Source: Toxonevra muliebris (Eukaryota; Arthropoda; Insecta; Diptera; Pallopteridae). From it: DNA of 64,000 nt. This document shows positions 44,687 to 57,047 of the stretch, one piece after another. The notes under the pieces are model-generated. The model searched no databases. It saw only the letters and a list, made by a program, of their open reading frames with translations, and was not told the origin of the DNA. Position numbers and translations under genes: made by a program. Where the stretch lies: positions 65,466,852 to 65,530,851 of the forward strand of contig OY829329.1 in the NCBI GenBank assembly GCA_963691655.1, in the 5' to 3' direction. Each line of letters begins with the position of its first letter. Position 1 is the stretch's first letter.

Positions 44687-46401
44687 CTTTAATGCTTGGT
44701 TGTGTCATATTTCATATCAAAGAAAGAGAGAATTTTATATACGAAATTGCCAACATGTTGGCAAATTTGATTGGATTTGACATAGTGAAAACTAGTTACA
44801 AGAGTTTGAAAAATCCAACAATTCAGTCATTAACATTAACTCTCCCAAAATTTTGTTCTCACAAATTAATTAATTAGTTTAAAAATTCGCTTAAAATTTA
44901 CTTTACATCGTATTTGGAATAAAAGTTTTTCTATCCAAAGTTCAAATATTTTCCCTCATTTTACAAAGTATGATGCGTTTTTTGTAAATGTAAAAATAAA
45001 ATAAAACCGAAACTTCAGTCATTTGAAATTGACAGCTTAAAATTAAAAAAAAGTAACTTTTTTACTACAATAAAAATAATAACCAATTTATTATTATTGA
45101 AAGTCCTCAGAATAAGTGAAATTTCATTTCAGTATTTTTTTAATGTATACTCTATTGAGATTCTATATTTTTCCCAAAACATTTTTATTGTAAGTACTTC
45201 GTTTTAATCGAAAAAAATTCATAAAAATAGAGGTATAAAAAAATAAATACATAGAGTATTTGTCAAATATAAAAACGATTACAGAATAAATGATTAAAAA
45301 CTAAAGTCAACATGAAGAAGAGAAAATATTATATAGTAATATAAATATATTTGTTTATTAATACTGATTGTGCATATTTTATAAATAAATGGGTATTTAT
45401 TTTTATATGGAAAACAAAAAAGTGTTGATTGAAAATAAAAGTTGCACTTTGATTTTCATATTTATGAATTTTCAATATGAATATTTTTTCTTGAATGCAT
45501 TTAATGATAACTGTGCGTTGTGGGCGTTGCAAATAATGCCTGCTGCGCGTTTACATGCCAGCATTGCTTTCATTGTTATTAATATTATTTTATTATAGCG
45601 AGTAGTTGTATAATAAAAATACTTACAAAAATTAAAAATCGTTTCTGGTTTTTATTCTTTTTTTCTCTATAGATTTATAAAATCACTGGGAAGTGGTAGC
45701 TTTTGTATTTGGTCAATCGTTTTTAAAAGATTTTATTTATTTTTTTTTTTTGTAAAAAGCTAGTTATTTAATGTAAAATATGTTATGAAACTTTTTATAA
45801 ACATAGCGTTGTTAATAATTTTATGCAGATTTTTTGTTGTTTTATATTATTAATGAAAAATTCGCTTCAAAAAAAGATGGCTATGTAAGCGCATATTTCA
45901 ATTTCAAAGATAATTTGAGTTTGAACTATGCAGAAGAATGTTTACATGTTTACAGAAAAAAATATTAGTTGCAAACATTTTCAATACAAAAGAAAAAAAA
46001 TAATAAAAAAAAATATATAAATAAATAATTATTTGCATCATTGAACAATTTCGTTAACTAAATAGCTGACTAACTAATAAATGAAAAAAAAATAAATAAA
46101 TGAAAAATCCACAATGAGACCAGAAGCAATTCACGGAACGATTGGCAACCCTAATTGATATTATAGTATTACGTATATCCTAATACTCACAAACAGCAAC
46201 AATTTACCACTAACAAGTAATGCAACACTGTGCTCGCTCATAAGACTCTCCTAAAATAATTTTGGAGATAGATAAAAAGGGAGAGAGAGACAGAGAACTG
46301 TTATGTTTTCTAAAAATGTATTTTTGCAGTATATATAAAGAAAAAACAACAAAGCGATATTGAAATTTGAGTCCAAATAAAGAGAAAGAGAGAAAAAGAG
46401 A
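44687..46401. other. Non-coding DNA
   Basis: AT-rich. It contains part of dispersed repeat family B with an 18-bp palindrome (44747-44764), annotated separately. Otherwise A/T homopolymers and short GA runs near 46275-46290 and 46380-46402. Confidence 0.55.
44706..44772 (+). repeat. Dispersed repeat family B with an 18-bp palindrome, copy 1
   Basis: 44747-44764 reads TTGCCAACATGTTGGCAA, a perfect palindrome. With its left flank (GTCATATTTCATATCAAAGA and GAGAGAATTT) it matches 48100-48185 in reverse. Confidence 0.7.
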
Positions 46402-46853
46402 GATCAGAAGCTTTGTTGCTGTGCACTACGGTGTATATTTTTCACCACCAATTATGCAAACAACAACAAAGCGACATTAAGAGAAATTCTTCTAAAACCA
46501 ACAACAAAGGGCATCAATAACTAAACCTTTAATAAAGAGAGAGAGAGAGAGAGAAAACGAGAGAGTTCAGAAGCTTTGCTGCTGTGCACAACGATGTATA
46601 TTTTTCACCACCAATTATGCAAACAACAACAAAGCGACATTAACAGAAATTCTTCTAAAAACAACAACAAAAAGCATCAATAACTAAACCTTTAATAAAG
46701 AGAGAGAGAGAGAAAACGAGAGATCAGAAGCTTTGCTGCTGTGCACAACGATGTATATTTTTCACCACCAATTATGCAAACAACAACAAAGCGACATTAA
46801 GAGAAATTCTTCTAAAACCAACAACAAAAAGCATCAATAACTAAACCTTTAAT
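46402..46853. repeat. Three tandem ~160-bp units
   Basis: Each starts near TCAGAAGCTTTG (46404, 46567, 46724) and holds GTGTATATTTTTCACCACCA and CAAACAACAACAAAGCGACA. Each ends CATCAATAACTAAACCTTTA. A GA microsatellite sits at each joint. Units 2 and 3 are nearly identical, so the last duplication is recent. Unit 3 ends at the MITE-like element that starts at 46856. Confidence 0.9.
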
Positions 46854-46855
46854 TT

Positions 46856-46975
46856 GGCCGATTCACAAGCTGTCATATACTGTCGTAAAATTTCAAATAA
46901 TTTTGTATGAAAAATGAAAGAATTTATGGCAAATGAGAGGATACGACACGGAATAAAATAGCCTGTGAACTGCCC
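46856..46975. mobile_element. ~120-bp MITE-like inverted repeat
   Basis: The left end GGCCGATTCACAAGCT and the right end in reverse complement GGGCAGTTCACAGGCT pair at 12 of 16 bases. Further in, TGTCGTA (left) faces TGTCGTA in the inverted right arm. Flanks read AATTT and AATTA, a possible short target duplication. Class unknown. Confidence 0.55.
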
Positions 46976-47718
46976 AATTATTTCTTTTCAACTTCAAATA
47001 AATAATCGAAAACGCAAGCTAATTTATAACAAGGTACTTAGTTTATATTTTGTAAATATAACACAAATTTCCACTTAGTTTTATAAACATAAACGAAAGC
47101 AATTCTAAAAATTCAATATTTTACAATATTGAAGGTGTCAGAACAACTACACGTAAACGTCATCCCCTTCACTTTCAACTTATTCACTAAATGTGTTGCT
47201 GCACAGATATAAAATCTATACATTTATGTACACTTCAAATTGTCAGTAGCAAAAATATTCACATAACAATATACATGAAAGTACAATGCTGATGTGTGCA
47301 TTGTAAATGTAAAAATTGTAAAAATATTATGTTGATATATATATTTTTATTTTTTTTTTTTGCTTTTCTCTTTCCTTCAAAGCAACAATCAGTACTAGCA
47401 ACAACAAAAAATATGTGCTTGTCATGCATTTATTTTTTTCTGTCGTAACATATTTGGCCATTGCGCTATTTTTCGATTATGCAATATTCTAACGATACAT
47501 ACATATGTAGTATAAATATTTTTCACATATTTTCTTTTTTTGAGAAAATGTATTTTTATTGAAAGATCTTGACAGCAAACAACAATCTGCGTTTCAATAA
47601 GCATGCAGGGAAATGGGAAAAATTCAATTTATAATCTCAAACACTTTTCGATAAATAAGAGAAGTATACTTACTATATACACTTTGCTGACACAATATAA
47701 CAATAAGATTATTTTAAT

Positions 47719-47750
47719 ACACACACGCACACACACACACACACACACAC
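47719..47750. repeat. (CA)n microsatellite
   Basis: A CA run of about 16 units with one CG interruption. Confidence 0.9.
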
Positions 47751-48099
47751 ATACATGTTTTCATATTAAGATTTTCGCTTACGTTACGTAGATGTAAATG
47801 TACATCAATGTGTATTAACTTCACACTGAGTTTCTTTTGTAGATAGACAAAATATAAGTATGCACGTAAACCCAGGTGAAAATGTATTAGGATGATACTT
47901 TCAAAAAATTATTGGCATTCAAAAGTCCAGTAGCTCTAAATTCAAGTAACTGAAAATTCAAGGGTCCAAATGATTTTAATGATTGTTAATTTCTGTAGCT
48001 CAAAATATCAATAATTCAAAGTATTAGACTCAGTAATTGAAAGTTTTAGCAATATAAAGTAGTCGTTGAGCGGTACAAATTAAAAGACGGAGCACGGAG

Positions 48100-48185
48100 T
48101 TTGCCAAAATGTTGGCAATTTCATAAAGGAAATTCTCTCTTTTTGTCTCTCTGTCTTTGGGATGGAAAATGACTTAGTGAGAATC
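48100..48185 (-). repeat. Dispersed repeat family B, copy 2 (reverse)
   Basis: 48101-48118 differs from the palindrome at 44747 by one base. The right flank, reversed, matches the left flank of copy 1. Confidence 0.65.
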
Positions 48186-50212
48186 AGCCATAACAAACGC
48201 ATACATAATACATACATAATACATACACATACATGAAGAAAGTACTCATATAAGAGAGAGAGAGAGAGCGGGCACAGTTAGAGAGCAACAACAACCACAT
48301 TGCAGTTGCTCAAATTATAAACACTACGATTGTGCATAGTATGTAAACAAAAACAATGCTTTTTCTCTCTTTTGAGTACACAACAAATTCTACCTACTCT
48401 TTGACACTCTCTTCCCCTTCACTTCAGCAATACCTCTGCAAACCCCTAGACTAGAATGTTTCTTAACTCACCGCCCTAACATATTTCCCACTGGGCAAAT
48501 GCACTTTCACTAACAATGCTGGAATCTATTTAAATTTTTGAATTTTAAAATCTTAAAGCGCCAAAAAAAAAAAAAAAAAATTGTAAAATGAAAAAAAAAA
48601 AAAAAAAAAAAACTGTAAGAGTATAACTTCATGTAGAGCTAAGTTTAAGAAGGGTGAAGTTACTTAAAAAGGAAGATATGTGTGCATGTGTGTGCTCAAA
48701 ATCCTTTTAAAAGGAATACCATGTTTGGGGAAAGCAGCAGCATATAAAAATTCTATCAAACACAAACAATAATAATATCGGAATGCCAAAATATACAAAA
48801 TACACTACTGTATAGCAGTACAGCAACTTATCAGGAAAACCGAACGAAACGAAACCAAAGCATTAGAAAAACGAGGATAAGGAGGCAACAGCAATAACAT
48901 CAGCAACAAAGACGACCGACATATCCTTTTCTTTATATGGTATAAAAAATATATCAAAAATAAAGTTGAAAAGGATGTGCAAAAACCTTTTACTACGCAT
49001 TTCGCATACGATTTAAGGAAAACACAAACACACTCACGCACATATACATATATACATAAGCATTTAGCCAAAACATTTATATGTGAGTGAGTGAGTGAGT
49101 GTATGAGGAATGTTGTCGTATAAAATTGTTTGTTGCTGTTGGTTGTCTAAGCTGAAACAGCTAAAGAATGCCAAAGATTTCTTCTTCCAGCTTGCTTTTC
49201 TACTTTACTACTGGACCAGTTCAACTGCCACAAATGCTTTTTGTGTGAACTAATAAAATTGGCATTTTGCTTGGCTGCTGGTTGCTGTGCGGCGAATTTT
49301 AAAGAAAAGTGGATTTATTCTGCTCGAATATTCACTAGCCCCTATAGCTCCTTCCATTCATTTATCTACTATTATTATAGCTACCCTTGTACCTACTACT
49401 ATTGGCAGCCATTTGTTAGTTAAGCAGACACTGACATACAATCGTAAAGTAAAGTAGAGTAAAGCTAAAATGGAATACCTCATGCATGAATGGTTAGAAA
49501 GAGAGGGAAGGGCTAAGGGCTTCACTAAAAAGAATGAATAAAAGAAAATTGAGAAACATATTGTTGTCTTCATTGTGGTAAAAATGGTCGAGTTTAAGTG
49601 GATATCCTTCTACTTATTTTGGTTCCTTTGTGCGACGTACATATACGTATAGAACACTCTCCAACTCCCACTCACACACACGCACACACACACACACTAA
49701 CCTTACAATTCAAAGCTCTACGATAGCGATGGGTTTATATTTAAAGAAATAACAATGAGGCAAACTCAATAATCAGAGAATCACATACTGCTACAAAATG
49801 GAAATTCAATTTTAACTATGAATACAAAATGGCAACTCAGAGATCTACAACAACAAAAATATTAATATGTATGTGTATTCGCATACACAGATATACATCA
49901 GCAGCGATGTTATATATAATCACATATATGTATGTGTACGTGATATGTGGAAATGATTACAAATTGCTGCTGGTAGTTTGGGTTCAGTTTGGGTTGATTT
50001 GAAACATTTTCGCTTTTTTTTTCTTTTTTGTTTTTTTTTTTTGTATTGTTTGTATGTAACCTTGTGGTTTCGATAAAAATAGAATTAGTCACTCACAAAT
50101 AACAAAAAAGTTTGATATTTTTTTGAAACTTAACCGAAAAATTTTGAATTAGGGTATTACCATTAAATAGCGGTCATTTGCTAGTGTATGCTTGTAAAGC
50201 TCCAGTGAGTCT

Positions 50213-50300
50213 AGAGATCAGCCGTGGCCTCCTATACATACACAATGAAATGAAATGAGCTCTGTACGTGTGAAATTTCTTACACTCATTTAACTACGTT
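50213..50300 (-). repeat. Dispersed repeat family A, copy 2 (reverse)
   Basis: GTGGCCTCCTATACATACAC and GAGCTCTGTACGTGTGAAAT match, in reverse complement, the text of 44388-44480 and 60108-60205. Confidence 0.55.
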
Positions 50301-51282
50301 GGTCTAGATTGAAAAAGAAGAGCATAAGGCTAAGACATAAAGAAAAAGTTCAAAGAGAGGAGCCAGCACACTTTATACACTCAACTCTCGTTCTCTTTAT
50401 ATTTGCACCTCTTCCAAAAAAAGTAAAAGATAACACGATGGGTCATTTGTTCTATCTGGCTCTCAAAAATTGAGAGTCACAGTTTCCATTGTTCATTATC
50501 GAAACGAATATTTAAGATTTTCTTTCAAAAAAAAAAAGCAAAAATTAGTAACTAAAAAGAATGAAATGAGTGAAAATAAAGTTGCCATTCAAAGCCAATA
50601 AATATCACGATTTTTAATATTTTATACAACATTAACATTTCAGTTATATTTCTCGCTCTCTCATTTTAAAACTGCTTAATTATCGTCATTCCCATAGAGA
50701 GACAGTTTTCGATCTACCTTATTGCTGTTTGTACTCTTGTTCTCTATCGTTCTTTGAAGTAGACCTAATGCCAATCACTCATACAAGTGATTTTTGTTGT
50801 TGTAAAAAGAGATAAATATGTTGCAAGAGATTTACTCACTTCATATACTAGTATATACTACTCTCTTACTGGTCAAAAATATATATAACGGCGTATATAT
50901 TGAGAGATAAAATGAAGCAAATGAGCATAACGGCATTAAAAATATATTTTTAAAAGAGAGGCAAAGCTAACTTTATCTTTTGTTTTGGTTGTTGTTGTTA
51001 TTTTTGCATACAATGCATACTCTCTTCAATCATCACTCTCTCTTTGAATGCATGTGATATTGTTCTATCTCAATTTGTACTGTGTATTTTAAGCAAAAGG
51101 AGAATTACGCTCCTATGAAAAATGTAGAATTGAATTAATATAACTCATACGCCCTGTTGAGCATCATACTAAGCATTTAATTAAGAATTTCGGTTGAAAG
51201 GTTTAAAGAAATTTACCAGTCAAAAAGACCGAAGTTCTTGAGTTCTGAAAGAAAATTTGGGTCTCTAGTATGAAAATATTGA
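50301..51282. other. Non-coding DNA
   Basis: AT-rich with CTCTC/GAGAG words around 50640-50750 and 50860-51060, TATA-type runs near 50848-50900. No gene. Confidence 0.55.
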
Positions 51283-51285
51283 TAA

Positions 51286-52432
51286 CACTAGACAATACGA
51301 AAAATATTTCTGAGTTCTTATATGGTTTTTCTGGAGTTGTTTTCAATGTTAAAAGGTAAAAAATGGTAAGGTGGGGTACATGGAAAAAAATTTTCTTTTT
51401 CGATGTTTTGTGTTTTCTACACAGTTTATGAGTTTTTACAACGTTTTCAACAAAAAAAAAAATTTTTCAAAAAATTTTATTTTTCAACCTAAATTTTTCA
51501 AAAAATTCATAAGGAAAGATATATGGGAAAATTTTTTTTTTCCAGACTTTATGTTTTATGAGTTCTTACAACGTTTTCAGCAAAAAAATTATTTATTCTT
51601 TAATTTTTTATTTCAAGAATAAATTAATTGAAATGAATATTTTTCTAAATCATAGATTCTAATATTATTTCTTGAAGTATTTTTTGCTATTTTATATTTT
51701 TCTCTTTGCTTGTAGTGAATATTACTCATCAGCAGTCTCTCAAATGAGAGTTCAGCAATATTTATCTAACATTGATGTACTGTTGTTCCATGTTAGAAAT
51801 CTGCTAATAAAATATTTCACAATGTTCGTCGGAAAGTACACCAAGGTTTTCAGAAAAAACTCTATGTGAATGTGCAAAACGTGGATTTTTAGTGACATTA
51901 ACACATTTAAATCTCTAAATGCTTATATCATATCTGATCCTAAAACTTTTTTTTTATTAAATAATTTTTTTTTTTTTTTTAATTTTTTTTGTTAAAAACG
52001 TAAAAACTCACAAAACTTTTTTTTTTGTTGAAAACGTGTAGAAAAAGCAAAAAATAAAAAAAAAAAAGCAAAAAAGTTTTTTATTTTGAAAAATTTTTTT
52101 TTGTTCCAAACGTTGTTAAAATTCATAAAACGTGTAGAAAACATAAAAAAAGAATAAAAATTTTTTTTTTCCATTGGCCCCCCCTTATGAAATTCTTGAA
52201 AAATTATAGTCGAAAAAAATTTTTTTTTTTTTTTAATTTTTTTTCATTTGAAAACATTGTAAAAACTCATAAAACGTATTGAAAAAATCATAAAATCATC
52301 AACATCACAAAAGTTCGACCTAGCCCGAAAAAAAAATTATTTGTAGATTCGTGTCCAGCGTCAAAAGCAACTCCAGAAAATCCATATGAGAGCTCAGAAA
52401 TGTATTTTTACACCCATTTTTTTTGTACAGTG
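51286..52432. mobile_element. CACTA-ended foldback element, 1,147 bp
   Basis: The left end begins CACTAGACAA. The right end, in reverse complement, begins CACTGTACAA. TAA flanks both sides (51283-51285 and 52433-52435). Long arms then pair: TTTCTGAGTTCTTATATGG, TTTTTCTGGAGTTG on the left with TTTCTGAGCTCTCATATGG, ATTTTCTGGAGTTG in the right arm reversed. Inside each arm a unit containing TTTATGAGTTTTTACAACG is repeated two or three times, so about 51300-51620 and 51960-52410 form inverted arms around a ~340-bp centre. CACTA ends with a 3-base duplication point to the CACTA/CMC group. No transposase. Confidence 0.75.
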
Positions 52433-52435
52433 TAA

Positions 52436-53958
52436 TCTTATAGAAGTCGAAAAGTTTTTTTGTGAAGAGTTGGCAATAAAAAACTTGCAAACTCTTGGTA
52501 GGTAAATAGAATTTCCATATCTAAGGATTCTCGTGAGAAAGACTGTTACTGTTACAAAAGATATTTTAACTTGTAGTGCCATACATTTTTCTTATATAAG
52601 AAGCACTTAGAAATAGAATAAATTTTTTATGCTAATTAAGTTTGTTCAAAGATTAGGCATTATTAGGTTCAATCAAAAACTCTGTGATTTCACGCTATGT
52701 AAACCAATTCTACCATAAATAAGTTTGCTTAGTTATCAACGAAATGTTTGTTAATTTGCTTATTTATTTATTTTTAATATGTTTACTTATTATTTATTAA
52801 TATTTACTTATGAATTTATTAATTAATTATTAAGCTAATATATTTTTAAATTATAAAATATTGAAATTTACTATTTAATTGCATCAATTGAATGGGTCAA
52901 ATTTAAGTAGTTTTTTAATTATGCTGGCATTTTTTGCTTCATATATCTAAAAAAAAAAATTTTAATAATATAATTTGATAAGAAAAAAAAAATGATTTTT
53001 ATTTTTTGCTGTTCCCAGTAACCACGAGTAAGCTAAACTAAACTTTATTTTACGCTGTATTTGATATTTCCAACAAATTCCGAGAAAACCGAATTATTTT
53101 GTGAATTTCACAATATTTTAATTAGAAAACTTTTCGAAAAGTGAGAACAATAAAATAATAAAAGAGGCGTGCAATATAACAATGCACTTGAAGCATGAAA
53201 GCAGTTAAAAAAACAACAACAAAATCATTAAAAATGAAAAGAAAAAAGCAGAAAAATAGAACAACTGGAAAAAATATATTACTAAATAAAATAAAGTCGT
53301 AAAAAAAAAAAAAATTAAATAAAACTTGCACACTTCATAAACACAATGCAAAAATTTATCGTACAAAATGAGGAAAATATGAAATAAGCAAAATGTTTTA
53401 GGGGAGAAAAATCAAAGAAGCAAATAAAGAAAAAAAACTTAGTTTTATAAATAAATTGCATGCGAGAAATATTGTTTTGTTTTTCGCATTTGTTTCGAAA
53501 ACATTGATATACACTTCAGCTGCAGCAAGCAGCAAATGCAATTTCAGTTTGACCTTCCTACTCTACTTCAACTTATAAATTTTGTCCCCTCTTCTTAGTA
53601 CAAATATTAAAATAAGCAGAAGCTGTTTGTGTCTGACTGACTTCTGTTAAAACTTTTTAAAAATGTTGCAATTTTCTTTCCATACATAGCACAGTAGTTG
53701 ACAGGGTAAAAAAAAAGAAATAACAAAAACAACAACTAATGCGTAACTTAAAACTTTTATAGTTTTCTGTGCAGCTTGATTTGTTAGTTAAGATTTAATA
53801 AAATGTTAACTTGAATTTGTTGTCGTTTTAAGTTTTTAATGAATGTTAAAAAAAATATTTAAAAAAAAAATAGTTCAAGTGAGAGCAATTAAAGTTTTGT
53901 TTTTGAATTTTAAGCCTTATTAAAATAAAAAAGTGTTATGAGAGTAAAAGAGTTTGGA
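52436..53958. other. Non-coding AT-rich DNA
   Basis: Very AT-rich, with ATTTATTTATT and TATTTACTTA runs at 52755-52830 and poly-A near 53300 and 53860. No gene. Confidence 0.6.
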
Positions 53959-54608
53959 GAGGCAAAAGAGAGAGAGGGAGATTTATTAAAATATTCTATA
54001 TGAGCAAAAAAACTCTTAAGGCAATTTGCTTTCAAGAGTTCTCCCTGTAGAGAGCAATTCAGCTTCGTATATTACTGCAACAACAATACACGACACTATG
54101 CTGAATAGTTACACAAACACAAAGACGATTATGCATAACGGCAAATTCGCGCCTTACATGAATTTTCCATTAAGGAGAATTTAGTCTCTCAGTTAAAATT
54201 GTTGGCAACATTGTTTACTCTCTTAAGTTTCTGTAGGTTAAGTGGTAGTTTGAGAGACTTAAAGAAAGAACCGCAAGAGAGACAAAAGAGAGAGAGAGAG
54301 AGAGAGTAAGTATTTATTAAAATGTTCTTTATGAGCAAAAAAAAATCTTAAGGCAATTTGCTTCCAAGCTTCCAAGAGTTCTCTCAGCAGAGGGCAATTC
54401 AACTACTCATATTACTGCAACAACAATACACGACACTACGCTGAATAGTTACACAAAAACAAATACGATTATACATAACGGCAAATTCGTGCTTTACATG
54501 AATTTTTCATTCATAGAAAATTTAGTCACTCAGTTAAAATTGTTGCCAACATCGTTTACTCTCCTAAGTTTCTGTAGGTTAAGTGAGAGTTTGAGAGACT
54601 TAAAGAAA
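53959..54608. repeat. Two-copy ~320-bp tandem duplication
   Basis: Copy 1 (53959-54267) and copy 2 (54279-54608) are collinear and highly similar. They share GCAACAACAATACACGACAC, GCATAACGGCAAATTC or a near match, GTTTCTGTAGGTTAAGTG and TTTGAGAGACTTAAAGAAA. Copy 2 carries a longer GA microsatellite near its start (54291-54306) and a few small indels. Confidence 0.9.
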
Positions 54609-57020
54609 TTTATTCCTTAGTCATAATATTGACTCAAAGAGCTTATTAATCCACAAGTTTCAAATTTCTTTGGATTTCTTATTCAAGTATCTTAAATTCA
54701 ATATTATATATATATATATATAAATATTCAAACTGCATACAGCATTGAAAGTTTCCAGTAGAAAACTTGAGAGTGAAAATTCTTTAACAAACAATTTCCA
54801 CTTTCAGCTTTTAAATTCTGCTTCTGTAAACAAACACATAAAATATTTAAACACCCACTTCAATTAAAAGCAATTAATTCAAAATGCAACTAACCGCTTA
54901 AATACAACAAGGAAGAACGAAAACAAGAAGAGGAAGGAAGAAAAACAAGTAAACGAAAAAACAAAAAAAAAAAAAAATTATGCTATAATAACAAAAACAT
55001 TTTAATTTGTTAATATTCTTAAGAATTTTAGAAAATAAAACTTTTAATGTGCCGTACCGGCAACGACAACGCCAAACAGCAGAAGCAGTGAAAATCATTG
55101 CAGACTCTTCTTCTTCCTCATTATGGCATAAGTTTTGAGTATTGCAAGCAACAAAAATGTACACTCAATTTCAGGAAAGTGCCATCACAAACGTGAACAC
55201 ATACTCATGAGTACATATACAAACATACATACATATATATGCTTAAACTAACATCCATTTATGGTATATAGCACCAGTTTATATTAGATGTTGTTGGTAA
55301 AGCCGTCATGAACATCAACATCAGCATCAGTATCAACATCACTAGCATCATCAATGTTTATGTTCACACTTGAAAATGTTGCTTTCTAGGAGGAAACTAA
55401 AGAGAATGAGAGAGTGAGAGACAAAGGGGGAGTAAGCGAATGAAGTTTACAAATTTTGTGAAATATCTTCGGAGCGTAATGGTAATGATTCATACACCAC
55501 ACATTTAAAAAAAAAAAAAAAATTAACTAGAAAAATTTTTAAAATTTTTTTATTACTTGTTAAATATTTTATATTTCATTAAAAACATTTTTAAATAAAA
55601 ATATTGGCATTTGAACTATTGTTTTTTGAACTGAAAACCGAATAAATTTTTTATTGAATATTAAAGAAAATATACACACTAACGTTACTCTTAATATTTT
55701 CTGATCTCACTATAACATAAAAAGAGAAGCTAGTGAGAGAGAGAGAGAGTAAAGTACAAGAGAATCAACATACATTAATGTAGTACTTAGCATTTGAGTA
55801 AATGAAATTACACTGTATCTTTCTAACGGTATCTCTCTCGTATTAAATTTACTTACTCACCACACTTACGTACATACATGTTTGTGTACACAAAAATATC
55901 AACTCCGTTCACTCTCTCTTTTTTTGTGTCTCTCTTTTAATTTGCACCGAGAGCCGGTATAAGTAAATAAATTTTATTTAAATATTTAAAATATTTGCAA
56001 TTCAAACTTTACAAAATTTTATATTTACGCTTCTGCTTGAAAAAAGCAATAAAGTTTTTTTCTGTATTAGTGTGGTGGCGTACAAGTTTGACAAACTGTA
56101 AGACTGAGAAAGAGTGAAACGAAGCAACAGTGTTTAAATCAATCTGGCTTTTATTCAATGCCAACAAATAATTAAAACTTTCGCTGTAAGTAAATTTACT
56201 TACACTTAAAAAAACATAAAAAAAAAAAAAAAAAACGGAGAATGCTGGGTGGTAAGCATAGTAAAGTGAAGCATGTGAGGGAAGTAAAGTGTGTGTGTTT
56301 GTGTGTGTGGAAGAAAGAGAGAAAAGGGAGAAATTGAGGAAAATATGAAAATACTTTATGCAGCAATTAGTATTTGTAGAAAATGTGAACATTTTGCGGA
56401 ATTGTAAAAAACAAAATGGAAATAAGTTTTGTTTTTTGTCTTCAAGAAAAATAATGAAAATAAAATACGCAAAAGAAGGAATGGAGCTGTTGAAGAGAAA
56501 GAGAGAGCGGGAGAGTATAGCAGTATTGTATGCGGTGATTGTGGTGAAATTATGCGCGTATATGAAAAGACGTAAGCACATACATATATTGTTCTTCTCC
56601 GACATACATATACGCCAACTCTTTAGCTTCATTCAAGCAAAAAAGATGAAAACAGCAGCAACAGCAGCAACAAAAATAACAACAACAACAAGCAGAATAA
56701 TAATAAAAGTTTTTCTTCTTTTTTCACTCTCTACTACTCTTCTGCATGTCATTTGCATGTGCGTGCAATTTGCGTGTTATTAAGAAAGTTGTAAATATTT
56801 TCAAGATTAAAAACTTAAGTCTCCCTGAGATTATGATGAATTTAATTGCGCAAAATTTAAATTGAAAAAAGAAAAACGAAAAATAAATGCATGAAAATGA
56901 AAAAGGAAAGTTTTTATGTTTCTTTTTTGATAAAAAGTTGAGAAAATTATATAGAAAAATGCTGCAACACTTGAATGAAGAGTTTTACATTTGATTTGTT
57001 TGTGATGGTTTGCTGAAATG

Positions 57021-57047
57021 ATTAAATGTTACTCATACGCACTGTTG
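57021..57047 (+). repeat. 27-bp direct repeat, copy 1
   Basis: Identical to 58249-58275. The core is TTACTCATACGCACTGTTG. A looser third relative lies near 51142-51162. Confidence 0.85.

Larger units (their letters stand above)
46976..50212. other. Non-coding DNA with microsatellites
   Basis: (CA)n at 47719-47750, GA run at 48253-48269, two poly-A blocks at 48564-48612, GAGT run at 49083-49100, CA-rich tract at 49674-49697, CATA/TATG words. No coding signal. Confidence 0.6.

Noticed and set aside
56009..56632. 207-residue minus-strand open frame
   Set aside because: It is the second longest host-type frame, but its content is Phe/Ser/His/Thr-rich translation of A-rich, GT and CT tracts, with no motif, no splice context and base composition equal to its surroundings.
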